Origin: Phragmites australis
Taxonomy: Eukaryota; Streptophyta; Magnoliopsida; Poales; Poaceae
DNA: 64,000 bases
Assembly (NCBI RefSeq): GCF_958298935.1
Contig: NC_084924.1
Span: forward strand, 1,426,001 to 1,490,000
Direction of reading: 5' to 3'
The position numbers and the translations under genes were made by a program. Under the pieces are notes generated by a model. That model did not search any database, was not told the DNA's origin, and saw nothing but the letters and a program-made list of their open reading frames with translations. Of this stretch, positions 1 through 13,455 are shown piece after piece. Position 1 is the first letter of the stretch; every line of letters starts with the position of its first letter.

Positions 1-2388
1 GGCTGCACCGAGTCGTCGTCGTCCAGCGCCTTCCAGCTGCAACCACAACGCAAATCGACCGAGCGTCAGCTGCAGCTGCAGCTGCATCAGGTGTTGGGTT
101 TCTTGGCCTGCTGCTGGTTACCTGTATCGGCAGACGAGGTGGTGGATGAAGACGCAGATCTCCAGGCGCGCCAGGTTCATCCCGGGGCACATCCGCGGCC
201 CGCTCCCGAAGCCCAGGAAGCTGTAGGGCTTGAGCGTGAGCTGCGCGGCACACGGCAGGAGAGGTGGTGAGTTCAATCAGCGCAAGGCTCGTTCTGCTAG
301 CTCGTCAGTCTGCCGGAAGCTTACGTCGAATCTGTTGGGGTCGAACCGCTCCGGGTCGGCGAAGACGGCCGGGTCGTGGTGGATGGACACCACGTCCAGG
401 TTCACCGACGTCCCCTTCTTGATCTCGTACCCTGCGAATCCACTTCCTCGTAGCGTCAGCAACGACAGCACATACATACAGTGTGATACTATTGCGATCA
501 GATGCTGCATACTGACCGTCGATGCTGAAGTCCTGTGCGGCTTTCCTTGAGAACCATGGCAGGATGGTTGCCCTCCTCAGGGTCTCGTTCATCACCTGCA
601 ATGGTAGCACAGAGTAGAGCAGTAGTGATTGTTTAGCCTATGTTTGTTTTTTTATTGTGATTATGGATTCTAGTCCTAAAAGTAAAAGCAAAAACAAGTT
701 GTCATAAAAACTGATTCTCACACTCATAAGTTAAATTGTACTATAAAATTCCATAAAGTAAGAAGTTTTCACAGATTCTACAAATGTACTAGATTATCAC
801 AATATGAAGCTAAAACAAACACGCTCTTAAACATACTAAGAGATACTAAGTTCTCTCTGCCCTTGGGAACGCCTCAGAAAAGATTGCTCCTAGACTGTTC
901 ACAAGAAATCCTAAACCAGTCTAATCAGTAGCGATGTCGTGACACTAGTAATTTTCAGATGAACGTAATAGAACGGAAGCGATTTTGTTTCATCTTCCTG
1001 AGCTTACCTTGGTGGTGTAAGGCATGTTATTCACGTCCGACCATCTGAGATGCGACGTGCCGTTTAACCTCTCCTTGATCTCCAAATGCTCTTCCTGCAA
1101 ACATAGCATTGACCACACCACTCAAATCAGCAATAGCTGACAAGCCTGAGGGCTGAAACAACCTGAATGCATGCATGCAGACTCACCCGTAGCTTCTCCA
1201 GGACATCAGGGTTTTCTCCGAGGAACTTGACGAGCCACGTCAGGCCCGCCGTCGTCGTGTCGTGCCCGGCGACGAGCATCGTCAGGATGTTGTCCTTGAG
1301 CTGCGAGTCCGTCAGCTTGTCGTCGCCGGCGCTGCCGTCCTTGGCGTGCTTACTCAGGAGCGTCTGGAGGAAGTCGTTCCGGACCTCGCCGCCCTCCCTT
1401 CTCCTGGAAATCACCGAGTCCAGCATCGCGTACATCCGGTTCCTCGCCTGTTTGATCGATCAAGCAACCTCACGATTGAATCATCTTTGACCATGCAATC
1501 AGTGCAAATTTTAAACTATTTATCTGTTGATCAGGTGTACCTGTAGGCCGCTGTGGAAGGCTGTCCCTGGGACTTTCAGAGGCAAGGACGCGAAGGAAGA
1601 CGAGATGACCTTGAAGTTGGCGCGGAACTTCTCTTGCTCCTCCCCCTCCGGCTCCAAGCTCATCAGCATGTTCGCGATCACCTTCAGCGTGAACTGACGC
1701 GCACAAGAAACCAAAATCTCAAATCAAGATCTGAAGAAAATCTTGTGAAAGATTTCAAGAATTAGAGTCTGCTTACAGACGAGGCCTCCTCTAGGACAAG
1801 GACTCTCCTGCCGAGCCATGTGTCCAGCGTCTGGACGGCGAGCTTGTTGATGAAGTCGAAGTACTTCTTGAGCGCGTCGTTGGAGAGCGGCTCCCCGATG
1901 AGCCGCCGCAGCTTCTTGTGCTCCTCGCCGTTGGTGGTGAGCAGGCTCGTCGGCCCCAGCACCTGCTTGCCGGTGTAGAACAGGTTCAGGCTCACCACAC
2001 CGTTCTTCCCGGACAGCAGGATCTTGGCCGCCTCCCGCCCTGTCATGAACACCGTGATCCTTCCCAGCACGTACGTCTTGAACACCTTGCCGAACCTGAA
2101 AAAGATCAAACAAAGTCGCAATCCGGATCAGTCACTGATTGCAGCAAACATCTTGTGTTCATAGCGTTAGAATGCAACTCACCTTTTCTGCCTGTCACGC
2201 ATGAAGCTGAGTATGCCGGCTGGGCTCGAGAAGTCGGAGATGAAGGAGACGGTCTCGCCGATGACAGGCCAGCCCATTGTGCCCGGGATGTCCCTCATCT
2301 CCTTTGAAGAGCTCCGTGACCTCAACCAGATGAGGCCTGCACAGGCCACTGCCACGGCTACAAGCACAGGAGCTCCAAAGATAGCCAT
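1..2388 (-). CDS. Cytochrome P450, CYP722-like (85 clan), 3' end outside window
   Basis: A haem-thiolate monooxygenase, membrane-anchored in the ER. I join nine exons: 2388-2183, 2095-1777, 1693-1541, 1447-1187, 1094-1008, 595-517, 431-325, 240-122 and 36-1 (partial), all with GT-AG borders and continuous frame, giving about 455 residues before the window ends. An N-terminal hydrophobic anchor (about residues 1-22) is followed by a Pro/Gly hinge. The I-helix oxygen motif AGHDTTT is at about 286-292, the K-helix ETLR at about 346-349, a PERF-like FDPNRF just before the haem loop, and [10 protein letters not shown] with the haem Cys near 422. Overall character fits CYP722, a family that in dicots includes strigolactone-forming CYP722C; the grass members' function is my inference only. 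The family call rests on remembered similarity; a related 85-clan family such as CYP707 or CYP87 is the alternative. All diagnostic residues are intact. Only the last few dozen codons are missing. Confidence 0.88.
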
Positions 2389-4980
2389 GGCAGATACCGA
2401 AGTAGCTCTGTCTTCAGAGATCTGCGCTGCATACCATCAATGTCAGGTGATTATATATGTACTTCAATATTTGTTTTGAAATATCTGGTTCCTCGGTAGC
2501 ATCTTCATCTTTGTTATCTTTTCTTGTCATCGTTACACGCGAGGAAACCATTTGGAGTTTCTTTGTTATCTTTGGTGTCTTATTTTGTCATCGTTACATC
2601 CTTGAAGTTTCTTTCAATCTGCTCGGTTTTTCCCTTTTGTTGTCTTTGTTTTCTCGGGTGGGCACACGTACTGCACTAGATCGTCCTTTTGGATCAAAGA
2701 CTACGTCATTGCTTTGGCAAATATTTGGTTATATTCCTGCCGATAATTAAAAACATTTGTGTTTCTTATGCAAGTTGATGAAAGGTACAGAGGAGTGCCA
2801 AAGAGCGACCTAAGCTTTGTTTTGTGCCACTGTACATGCAGAGACATGCCTTGGTGTTAATTATATTGTTGTCACAATGTCACTGGCCACTGCTTGAAAA
2901 TAAAAATTTCTGACTACAAGAGAACAAGCTTTGGACACTGAACAATCCTGCTGGAAATAGACATCATTATCGCCCTTGTTCAGGTGAATAAGCTGTTATA
3001 TGCCTGCCATTTGTGATGAGCAGATGCGATAGCGAGTTCTTTTGTAGTTTATACCAAGGTCTTCGCCCACTAAGATTTTTTTTGGTCGCAGCTCCCAGAA
3101 ATTTGAGATATTCCACATGTCGATGAATTTGGCAACTGGATGCGATCATTCAAGTGATTCGATCCACGAGAAGGCTAGGAATTGCGTTTTTCATGGTACG
3201 TTTCTGAAACTGATTTTTTTTTAATAGAACCTCTAAAGAAGGTATAAGTTATCTGAACCTCTGCTTGCAAGCTGCAACGAGACGGATTTCTCAGCTTGGC
3301 ATCAAGTAAAGAAAGAATACACTCATTCAGGCAAATAGAAAATCAAGTATTCCATCTGCTTCCAAATACACGTCGCTTAAGACATTGGCATGGTGTCCAA
3401 TACACACAGTCTTTTCTAATTATAGATTACAAAAGATTATAAAGTTTAACACGTGCTAAATCTTTACGACTGACAAGCAGATTAAACATATGAATGATTC
3501 CACTAGAGCTATATGTAACGGAGCAATGCCGTGCCTAGGCCATGTCTAGCGACGGTGGCTCAATTTTAGCAGTATGTGATATTCAATTGGTTTATATAGC
3601 TCGGAACAATTACAAGTACGAGCCAAAAAATACAAGAAAAAACAAAATCAATACTAGTGAGCCTGCCAAACGGCTCCAGTCCGCTTGATAGCAAAGTTGT
3701 GCAGTTCTATGGGCAAAGGGGCATGTTTGGTTCACAGCTCTATTGTGAGAAGCCAAAATTTAGCGAGAGGTTTAGATAATGGATCCGTCTCCAGGGGTGG
3801 AGAGGCATCCCCCCAACCCCCACAACGATTCTACGACTTCCTCCGTTGGACTTCCTCACGTCCTGTCGTGCCGCACCGCCGTTGCCGGCAGGAGCGGATC
3901 CAGCAATATAGAGTGTTTCTACTCATTTTTGTTGATTTAGTGAACTGTAGATATTTTTACTGTAGCACCAGAGTTACTGTAGCTAGCAAATTCCCGCTCG
4001 ATTTTTAGGCTAGGTCCGCGTGGCCGGCCGCCGCGCTCTGCTGCAAGCCAGCCAATACTGCTCCATCGAGTATTCTGTATTCGAGTCAGACCTAATTCGA
4101 GTGATTCACATCGAGATTCAAGGCACAAGCACTCAAGCAGGCTGCAGGCGGACGTCCGTGTGTACACATCGAGCCACAGATGGATTTGCGGTAAATTGAT
4201 CTGTACACATCCGTGTGGCAAACATTGATGTTGTTTATTTGATAATTGATTATTGATAGTTCCCAAATTTGATTATTGATTAGTGGTCGAGATACAGTAT
4301 GATTTGATAGTTTTATAGCCAGTTAGCTAATCTGCTACATCAATCATTCACTTACCTAATCTTAATTTGTTAATTAATAATTAGTGTGCTTTGATAATTT
4401 GATAGCCGGTTGCCCGGTTAGCTTAGCTAGTGTTAATTATATTAGGTATTATTTAGTTGTGATGATTAATTTATGATGCCGCCAAATAGCAGGCCGCAGG
4501 CGGATCGCTGCTCGCCGGATCGCCATTGTCTCATTCATCGATAGGCCGGCTTCAGAGGCTGTTCCTTACTTTGAACAGGTATTTAGTCTGGGCTTTCTTA
4601 CTTATGGTGAATGCCTACCTTTTCTTTTTCATACCTTGCTGTTTTCTCTAAATTAGGACTTACGCTGCCAATCTTCTGATACTAAGTAGGTAGCATGAAA
4701 ATTGGACCAATAGTAACAGTTGATATTGAACTTTCTAGATAATCGTGATTAAGAGAAAAACTGGGAATCACATGGTGTTTAACAATATAATGTGTTTGTG
4801 TGACCAAGTAGGTGATACATGCATCTAACTTTCGGACACTGCATGGAATTATTCAATCTTATATTAGGTATTTTATACATGTGATGATTAATTGATGATA
4901 ACGACATGCCGTGAAAAATCTATTTTCCCTTTATTTTCAATTCCAGACTGCATTGATAGCAATTAATTGTTGACTTGTTT
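2389..4980. other. Intergenic, P450 upstream region and degenerate repeats
   Basis: No gene is supported here. The first few hundred bases left of 2600 should contain the P450 promoter, but no convincing TATA box was singled out. At about 3352-3500 the sequence resembles a decayed Stowaway-type MITE end (TATTCCATCTGCTTCCAAAT). The remainder to 4980 is AT-rich, low-complexity sequence with short repeats such as GATTATTGAT and no coherent reading frame. Confidence 0.5.
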
Positions 4981-4983
4981 AGT

Positions 4984-5430
4984 CATGAAGAGGCTAAGGA
5001 CGATCAATAGTTTTTATAAGCCAGTTAATTCAAGTTCCGGTTACGCTAAAAATACTAATACGACTATTGATCAAGCTATTGAAGCAGGCTGATCGGTTGA
5101 TGTGCAAATTCTTGATCAGAATATTTCTATATCGCAACAAGATCAACAAGTAAGAATTGTAACTACAACATTTGAGAGGGATCCAGGTAAACACCTTCAG
5201 ATTTGGGCACTCCCTCCAGCGGAACAAGATGAAGCTAAATAGTTTTTATATATTTGAGGGCCCGTATCAACCAATCTTGGTAGATTACCCATTTAATAAT
5301 TTGTCAAAGTATCGTCATCGATTCAATAGCAATTGGTTTACAATTTTTTGATGGCTAGAGTACTCTCCTCACACTAATCATGCATATTGCCCGCCTTGTT
5401 TTCTATTTTCAAAGAAGCTAACTGGGAAGT
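4984..5430 (+). pseudogene. hAT-family transposase N-terminal fragment (TTF-type zinc finger), decayed
   Basis: Reading from the ATG near 4985 gives MKRLRTINSFYKPV, then FERDPGKHLQIW, then after several stops and frame changes GPVSTNLG, a stretch like RFNSNWF, and finally WLEYSPHTNHAYCPPCF. This ordered set matches the start of plant TTF-type zinc finger/hAT-dimerisation transposases, where the usual order is an ERDPG block, a G-P-x-Q-P block and a WLEYS block followed by paired cysteines. At least four in-frame stops interrupt it and no catalytic or dimerisation domain follows, so it is a fossil. The family match is from memory of the motif order. Confidence 0.6.
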
Positions 5431-5639
5431 GACTCTCCCGCTAATCATCACTACCCATCGGTGGTTCTTCGCCACTACGGCGGGTCGACCGGCCTCCCCG
5501 ATAGTCCCTCTAACCCCTCCAGACACAAGTAAATATCTATCCCGAACCATAAATCCCCAGACCCCAACCTTAAATCATCCACCTCTAATATCAATTTCTT
5601 TTGAAATTTTAGCGATAGAGAGATTTGCAAGATCTCAGT

Positions 5640-5900
5640 CACTATTAGATAAGAGCATCTTTAATAATATAGATATTTATTATCTATAATAGTTCTACAT
5701 ATCACTATAGATACTACTATAAATAACCTCTCCAATAACTTAAATATAGCACAATCTATAACATTAATATAGATCCCACATATAATAGATCGAAAGATTA
5801 ATAGAATAAATAAGTAGACTAATAAGTTCCACCAATGCCTCACACATGGATGAGCCACAATGGTCAGTGCAACGTGCCCGTTGCTCACGAAGTCGTGCGT
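5640..5900. repeat. AT-rich MITE-like repeat
   Basis: Very AT-rich sequence beginning AGAGCATCTTTAATAATATAG, full of short inverted TATAGAT/ATCTATA motifs. The opening resembles the GAGCATCTCCAA-type ends of grass Tourist/hAT MITEs. I could not define both ends or a target duplication, so this is a tentative repeat call. Confidence 0.3.
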
Positions 5901-6004
5901 GTGGCTAAAAAAATGAGTAGTGCTCTAACTTTTATTTCTCCTCGTGACTTCTTGTTTTATATGGATAAAAATCTAACTTGGGCATTTTTATAACTAAGTT
6001 AAAA

Positions 6005-6249
6005 TACTCCATCCGTTCAGAAATAATATATATATTTTTTAAAAAAGTTAAATTTTATGTATTTTGATTAATATTTAATCAAATTATAAGAATGTCTAGT
6101 GTATAAAATTTATATAACTAGGTTTACAATTCAAAATAATTTTACGTTTTGTAGCTATAAATGATATATTTTATGGAAAAATCTTAACCAAAATTTAATT
6201 TCAAAGGTTGAGAAAAAAATAGATCTAATATTTTTAAACGGAAAGAGTA
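6005..6249. mobile_element. Stowaway-type MITE (Tc1/mariner), about 245 bp
   Basis: The left end reads TA-CTCCATCCGTTC. The right end, reverse-complemented, reads TA-CTCTTTCCGTTTA, matching the standard grass Stowaway terminus CTCCCTCCGTTT and its TA target duplication. The interior is AT-rich and non-coding, as expected of a MITE. It lies only about 80 bases upstream of the actin TATA box, so it may form part of the actin upstream promoter. Confidence 0.8.
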
Positions 6250-6327
6250 TAGTGTTACAGATAGAGGCCAAATTAGAGCGTCTGAAATTTGGCTTGCCCC
6301 GTGCCCCCTTGTTCCCGCCACCGCAGG

Positions 6328-6334
6328 TATAAAA
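6328..6334 (+). promoter_or_regulatory. TATA box of the actin gene
   Basis: TATAAAA in a GC-rich setting, followed by a C/T-rich leader typical of a grass transcription start about 30 bases downstream. It is placed correctly for the leader exon that ends at 6513. Confidence 0.7.
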
Positions 6335-6359
6335 CGGGACACTCCGCAACCGTCTCCTT

Positions 6360-7714
6360 TCCCCTTCAGGGCAGAGCAGGCAGCGCCAATCTCACCGCCG
6401 CCTCCTGCTCGTCTCCCCACCTCGGCCGGATCCTCCACCGGCCGCTCCTCAGTCCGCCGCCGCCGCCACAGCGCCGCTCCTCTCCCGGTCCAGTGGAGCT
6501 GATATCTTTATTGGTAAGCAATCCTCTCTTCCTTGGATGGAATCCCCTGTTGGGAAAGAGTTGGGCTGGTCTCAATCTTATTGCTCGGTTGCTCTGACGT
6601 CTGGATCCGTCTATGTCGTTAGCGCTGCGCAACTGCAGTCAGCGAAGAGGTTTCAGTTCAGCTGTTAGGCTTATGCAGTATGTTACAAGCCTAAAGTGAT
6701 CTTTTTGTGGGTGGTGCTAGCTTGATCGTATCCTGTAGGCTATTAGTATTGTTCCCATCGACCAAGAGGGGAAACTATCCATAAGATTCATTCATGAATA
6801 GTTGGATCCTCGGAAACAGAAATGGATTGATATGAAGATGCTCTTATATCTCATCTCATGGTGCTGGTTCTGGTTTCAAGTTGGGATATCGGTTACTCGC
6901 TCACTTGGGGCAATTTGTGGGAAATGAAAGACTAAGTGATATTTAGTTAGGCGTTTCTGCTCATCCGTCTCGGTGGATACAATAATAGCTGCAGAATCTT
7001 TGCCATTCATTGGTCAAAATATCTTGGTGTAAACAGCTCAACCTGACAACTTTATATTTTGCTAACTGCCTTTTTCTTATTATTGTTATTTGTGAAAGAA
7101 CAGTCCAGTTGAGAATTTCTTTTGCTACCTGGTATCAGAATGTTGGATGCAACTACAGGCTAATTTCTGGCACATGGACTTTAGACCTCCATAATCTACG
7201 GCTAAATGAATTTCTAACAATAGGCTGGATTTGCAGCAACAGCAATAATTGTGATCCAGTACAGCTGTAGTTTTATTCAATTTGTTAGACTCAGTAGCAC
7301 ATGGGTGAGCAAGTGAGCATGTCTCTGCCTGCAAGGACAGCTTATGCCAGCTTATTACTCTCTTTAGTTTCTTGAGCATAATTGACCCACTAACGCTATC
7401 GTAGTGCTATATGTTTTCCTTCAAAGTTGTTAGTCCTATTTACCAGCTTGTCCTTTGTTCAGTAGATTCATTGATGGTGATAATCTTACTACAACTTAGA
7501 CTAGAGATAAGATCTGTTACATACTTTTTTGTTTCTTTTACTTGGTTATCTTGAATTGTTCTTAATGATCATTAGATGTCTGAAAAGTAGATGGTCTTTC
7601 CCTCAGCAGCCTTAATTTTAATTTTCAAGCAATCTAGCATGAACTAGGTTCAAAATTTGTGCTGCAACAAGTAAATGTTTAAGATGGCCTCTGAATCCTA
7701 GCTGTCTTGTGCAG
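6360..7714 (+). other. Actin 5' leader exon and about 1.2-kb leader intron
   Basis: The leader exon (about 6360-6513) is pyrimidine-rich and ends TTG|GTAAGC. The intron runs 6514-7714 and ends TGTGCAG just before the start codon context ATCAATGGCT. A long 5' leader intron immediately upstream of the ATG is a hallmark of plant actin genes and often enhances expression. That enhancement is known of the family, not shown here. Confidence 0.75.
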
Positions 7715-7718
7715 ATCA

Positions 7719-9347
<1,629 letters not shown>

Positions 9348-10488
9348 GCTTTCGGTCGTGACTTCTTGTTGTCTCCAGTCGTGTGAGAGTGTCTCTATGA
9401 AGTATATTTCGAGTTTCTGCAAGCAGTTTGCGCATGTGCTAGTATTACTGCGTGAGGGAAGAGTAGACCCAACCAAGCCTTTGTTTGAGATGCCCTGCTT
9501 TTTAGTGATCCAGATGCCGTTTGTCCTGGTGATGTCGATAATAGCGTGTGAGAAATGTATCGGTTTGGCTTCAGCTATCCTGTCCGTAACATTAGCTATG
9601 TATATCATTACCTGCTTACGTGTTGGCTGTATGTCGTTTTCTCGTCTTCCGTATGGGTCGAGTACAGTGTTATCAACTTCACATTTCGTGGTGTTTTCTT
9701 GCAGATGATTACCCATTAGCGGTCACACCTACACCTATGATATCTCCAAATATTTTTTTCCTACAACAGACGCCACAACTTGTGTTTTAATCGGGTAGGG
9801 AAAAAATGATACTCATCGAACAATTAAATAGCTGTTCCTAACATAATGAAACGTCAAACAAAAATGAACCAGGTACAGCATAAAAATGAAGCAAAATTAA
9901 GTTGGGTGATTGATGTCGAGTGCATAGCCAAATCGAAAGGCAACACCAGTTCGGGTAGGTAGAGGACAATAAGAGCCAAACGCCACCGGTCCAACGCATT
10001 ACCAACCATGGCATTCGCTATCAAGATGACAAACGCCAACAATTAACTTCAGCATCCTCACCCCATGAGAAGCTCAAGGTTCTTGGCACAGAAAGTGATT
10101 TGGATTATGGTATGATTTATCTCGAGCATTTTTGTCATATTCTGCAGTTACTCACGCATCCAGACCAAGCACGTGACAGAGCCAGTTTGGAACTTTGGAT
10201 GGTAGCTGCTACAGTGACATTCAGAATCAACTACTGAAAACACCAGTACACCAAACATATAAAAAAGCCATGAAATTATACTACTATGGCATCGCATCAG
10301 TTTTTTATTGACTAGCTAGTATTTCGATGGGTTCCCAATCTTAATGCACCAACCCTGAACTTACATTAACGGAACATAAATGACAACAGCCAGGCAAGTT
10401 TGATGCCAGCCGGTTCACACAACTGATAGGAAAAATGGAGGTTGCTTGACAACACGTGAGAGCATTGGTCCCTTGCCAGAGTGAAGCC
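9348..10488. other. Convergent 3' flanks of actin (+) and ferredoxin (-)
   Basis: The first few hundred bases after the actin stop are T/G-rich, as in plant 3' UTRs, and the part near 10300-10488 should be the ferredoxin 3' UTR. No independent gene is supported. No perfect AATAAA was singled out for either gene. Confidence 0.5.
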
Positions 10489-10944
10489 CTAGTACAGGTC
10501 TCCTTCCTTGTGAGTGTGGATGACGCAGTCGGACTTGGCGTAGGACACGCATGTCAGCACATAGCCTTCACCCTGCTGAGCGTCGTCGAGGAAGGATCCA
10601 TCCGACTGATCGACCGTGCCGGCCTCGATTTTGCCGGCGCAGGTGGAGCAAGCACCAGCACGGCACGAGTATGGCAACTCCACACCGGCATCCTCAGCAG
10701 CGTCGAGGATGTAGGCGTCGTCTGGAGCCTCAAACTCGTGCTCTTGTCCTTCTGGTGTGACGAGCTTCACCTTGTAGACAGCCATCACAGAAACGTCCAA
10801 TTTCTTGGAGGTCTTCAGGCTTGGGACCTGTGTACCTTGGCTGAAGAAGCTCAGAGATGAAGGGCTCTTCACCACTGTCTGGGAGGCCTGAGTTCTAACA
10901 TTGCTCAAGAGCGTGCAGGAAGCTGCAAACGTGCTGGTCGACAT
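10489..10944 (-). CDS. FD3: Plastid [2Fe-2S] ferredoxin, root type (Fd III-like), 151 residues
   Basis: Soluble plastid one-electron carrier. A Ser/Thr-rich transit peptide (residues 1 to about 54) precedes a mature protein that starts [10 protein letters not shown]. Cluster ligands are Cys94, Cys99, Cys102 and Cys132 in [11 protein letters not shown] and LTC. The C-terminal [10 protein letters not shown] and the overall text closely match maize ferredoxin III, the non-photosynthetic form that carries electrons from FNR to nitrite reductase, sulfite reductase and glutamate synthase. The isoform assignment is from memory. The coding region is a single exon, normal for plant ferredoxins. I start at ATG 10944, because the codons upstream lie beyond a 3' splice site (TTGTCAG|GTTCAAAGATG). 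It is convergent with the actin gene. Confidence 0.92.
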   Translation of the reverse strand: MSTSTFAASCTLLSNVRTQASQTVVKSPSSLSFFSQGTQVPSLKTSKKLDVSVMAVYKVKLVTPEGQEHEFEAPDDAYILDAAEDAGVELPYSCRAGACSTCAGKIEAGTVDQSDGSFLDDAQQGEGYVLTCVSYAKSDCVIHTHKEGDLY

Positions 10945-12200
10945 CTTTGAACCTGACAACCTTCAAATCCAAGGAGAGGAGCACAGTCAGCAATCTCAAC
11001 CATCATGGTCAACTTAAGCAACATACAAAAATTATGAAATCCTCCTAATATAGCATGAAAGAAACACTAGACACTAAGCATCCACATATGAAACATGACC
11101 TAATTATCAGAATGTGTGTTGCAACCACGTATCAGGAAAAGCCACTTCCAGAAACCAGATAGTAATCAGTCACACAATTATACTGCTCATGGGTCACAGT
11201 TGGGAGCCACACTGGTCAGAACAGAAGTACCAATTTCTAGAAAAAGTTTCAGATATTAACATGAAAATGACCAAAATCTGCGTGAATATCGCCACCAGCT
11301 CTTCATAACACCTAATATTTTCATGGTAACAAACAGGTCATAGGTAAACACAAGGGGCTGCTGATATATGCCAATGGTATCTACCAATGAAGAAAAATGG
11401 GCACATGACAGCCATTCCCTGCATGAAAAGGGCACGGTTACTCTGCGGAGCAGTATGAGAAAGGCAGGCATTGCATATGCTCCCCGCCCTTCACTCGAAG
11501 CTCCAGGGGCATAATACATCGGATACTCTCTTTTTTCCTTACGAAACTTGATAGAACAAGCGATTTGATGAATAAAAAATCCAAAAATATAACAGATGAG
11601 GTAGAGGTAACCACGCAGGCACTGGATTCCCCGAATCAGGACAACCGAGTACAGAAAATAGAAGATGTTCACCAGTCATGCACATGTTAGCACCCCCCCC
11701 CCCCCCCCCAAAAAAACAAATCCAAAACCATCCCTTTTTTCTCGTCAAGATGTACTACAAGACTACAGAAATCTGAGGGGGCTAAAAGCTATAAACAGCG
11801 TCTCATCGAATCCAATCAAAGCTTAGCTCCAAAGCATGGTCTTTTCTGATAATTCACCGAGCCATGGTTCCAAAATAGGACACAAGATCCCACGACCAAC
11901 TAGGCTACCAGAGACTAGCCCGGTTCAGAACTCGCGAGGACACGCAACGGATGGGGGAGAGGGATCCTCGAAACTCCAGGCCGGACGCCCGGAAGAGCGA
12001 GGGAGAGGGAGGTACCTCGCGCCTGAGGCGGCGCCGACGCGGAGATCGGAGGAGATCAGAGGAAGCGGCGGCGGCGCGGTGGCCTGGTCTCTTCCTTCCC
12101 CTTCCCTCGCGCTCGCGCCGTGTCTCCTTCCGTCACCCTCGCGGCGTGGAGACCAGAGAGAGGTAGGGGGTGGAGTGGAGTTGGCGGCCGAGGCGGCGGC
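10945..12200 (-). other. Ferredoxin 5' UTR with about 1.06-kb leader intron
   Basis: On the minus strand the leader exon (about 12185-12016) ends GCGAG|GTACCT and the intron ends TTGTCAG at 10953, leaving eight leader bases before the ATG. A TTAAATA element at about 12217-12211 could be the TATA box. The exon is rich in GC and purine/pyrimidine tracts typical of monocot leaders. The intron carries a C18-A6-like homopolymer run at about 11692-11716. Confidence 0.6.
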
Positions 12201-12309
12201 CAAGCCCTCGTATTTAACGACGCGGTTGCCCTTGCTGGCTGGCCGGCTTTGGGTGCGGTCGAACCGAATCCGGGTGCGCCTGCCGGGTTGGTGGGTGGGT
12301 GGTATTAAG

Positions 12310-13083
12310 CAAGTGTAGGTACCAGGAATAGTGTAACCATCTCTCAAAAGAATAAGTATAAATTAGACATAATGTAAGGAAAATTTATTTATTTATTATT
12401 TATCTGTGTTTATAATGAGATGTATTGTCCCGTATATAAATTAAAAAAACTCTAAGAGATATAATTCCAATAGAGACATATTCCAGGCCCGCGGCGAGGT
12501 GAAGGGGGTGGCCGCTGGTTTCGGGTCGACGACGAGGTGGCGGCTACAGGCCCACCATATTTGCTACTCGATGCTATAGATCTGGTTTATATTGTTATTG
12601 CTATGGGCTACTGTATTCATGCGTATGCGTGCTATGCATATCTATTTAGTTGTGAGGAACAATAGCATCGAGAAAACATACATGACGATCTCATACTTTT
12701 CAATCCTTGCGAGCAATTCGTGTCGCATAGGGCATATAGGCTAGGTCATGACATGCCCGCTCGATGCAGTGCATATCTGTCCCACTAGCTTGGTCTTCGG
12801 TAGAGCTTCATGCTGATAACGTATTAAGTAACCATTGCTACCGGGTATAGTCCTACAATCCCTCGAGAGAACAATTACAAATGAGACACGATATAGGAGA
12901 AAAACCGTTTATTTTTTATTCATCTGTGTTTACAATAAGAGTTGATGTCTCGTATATATAGTGTTAAAAACCCCTAAGAGATATAATCAATCTCAAAGAA
13001 ATATTGATCTATTCCGATAAGATCAAATCTTTAGAGATCAAGATGGACTCAAATTCTGTTGTAAAACTTCAGATTTCCTAACA
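12310..13083 (-). mobile_element. Ty1/copia LTR remnant, two related LTR fragments
   Basis: Minus-strand sequence from 13083 starts TGTTAGGAAATC and runs to about 12814, where ACGTTATCA closes a roughly 270-bp LTR. Internal-type sequence follows leftward (ATCAGCATGAAGCTC...). A diverged second copy of the LTR middle (ATTTATCTGTGTTTATAATGAGA, CTCTAAGAGATATAAT) lies at about 12374-12475. This suggests 5' LTR, internal fragment and partial 3' LTR of an old element on the minus strand. Element ends and target duplication on the left were not found. Confidence 0.45.
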
Positions 13084-13208
13084 TGTGGTTTCTAGTTTTT
13101 GGCTCGCAACTCATTTCGCTTGACTGGATCCATGGAAGGTTCTGGAACTGAGCAGGTCGCATTTGGGCCAGGGAGGACTGGACTCGGTTTGGTTTGGGCC
13201 GGGCCTAA

Positions 13209-13452
13209 GACCATCTTCAACCATATTCTATTTATTTCGTTCTCTGTCCCGTTCTCATTCCTTTTATTTTCTCTCATCTCCAACAGTTTCTCTTCGAGGG
13301 GAATCGCGAAAGGAAAGGAGAGATAATCCTGTTCTGAAAGGAATGATTTTAGGAATATCTTTGTGACGGAAACCGTGAAGGGAAATCATTAGAGCGCTGA
13401 AGTGAATGAAAATTCTCTCAACAGGAATATAGACCTGAAGGAAAGGTTGGTC
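13209..13452. mobile_element. Tourist-like MITE copy A (PIF/Harbinger type), 244 bp
   Basis: It is bounded by TAA on both sides (13206-13208 and 13453-13455). The left terminus is GACCATCTTCAACC and the right, reverse-complemented, GACCAACC. The 3-bp TAA/TTA duplication is characteristic of PIF/Harbinger elements. A related copy is at 51766-52030; both share the central blocks TTTATTTTCTCTCATCT and AATCGCGAAAGGAAAGGAGA. Confidence 0.72.
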
Positions 13453-13455
13453 TAA

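Noticed and set aside
11836..12347. Long open frames on both strands around the ferredoxin leader
   Set aside because: GC-rich leader and promoter sequence opens several frames at once. The protein text is low-complexity and the region is explained as the ferredoxin 5' UTR.
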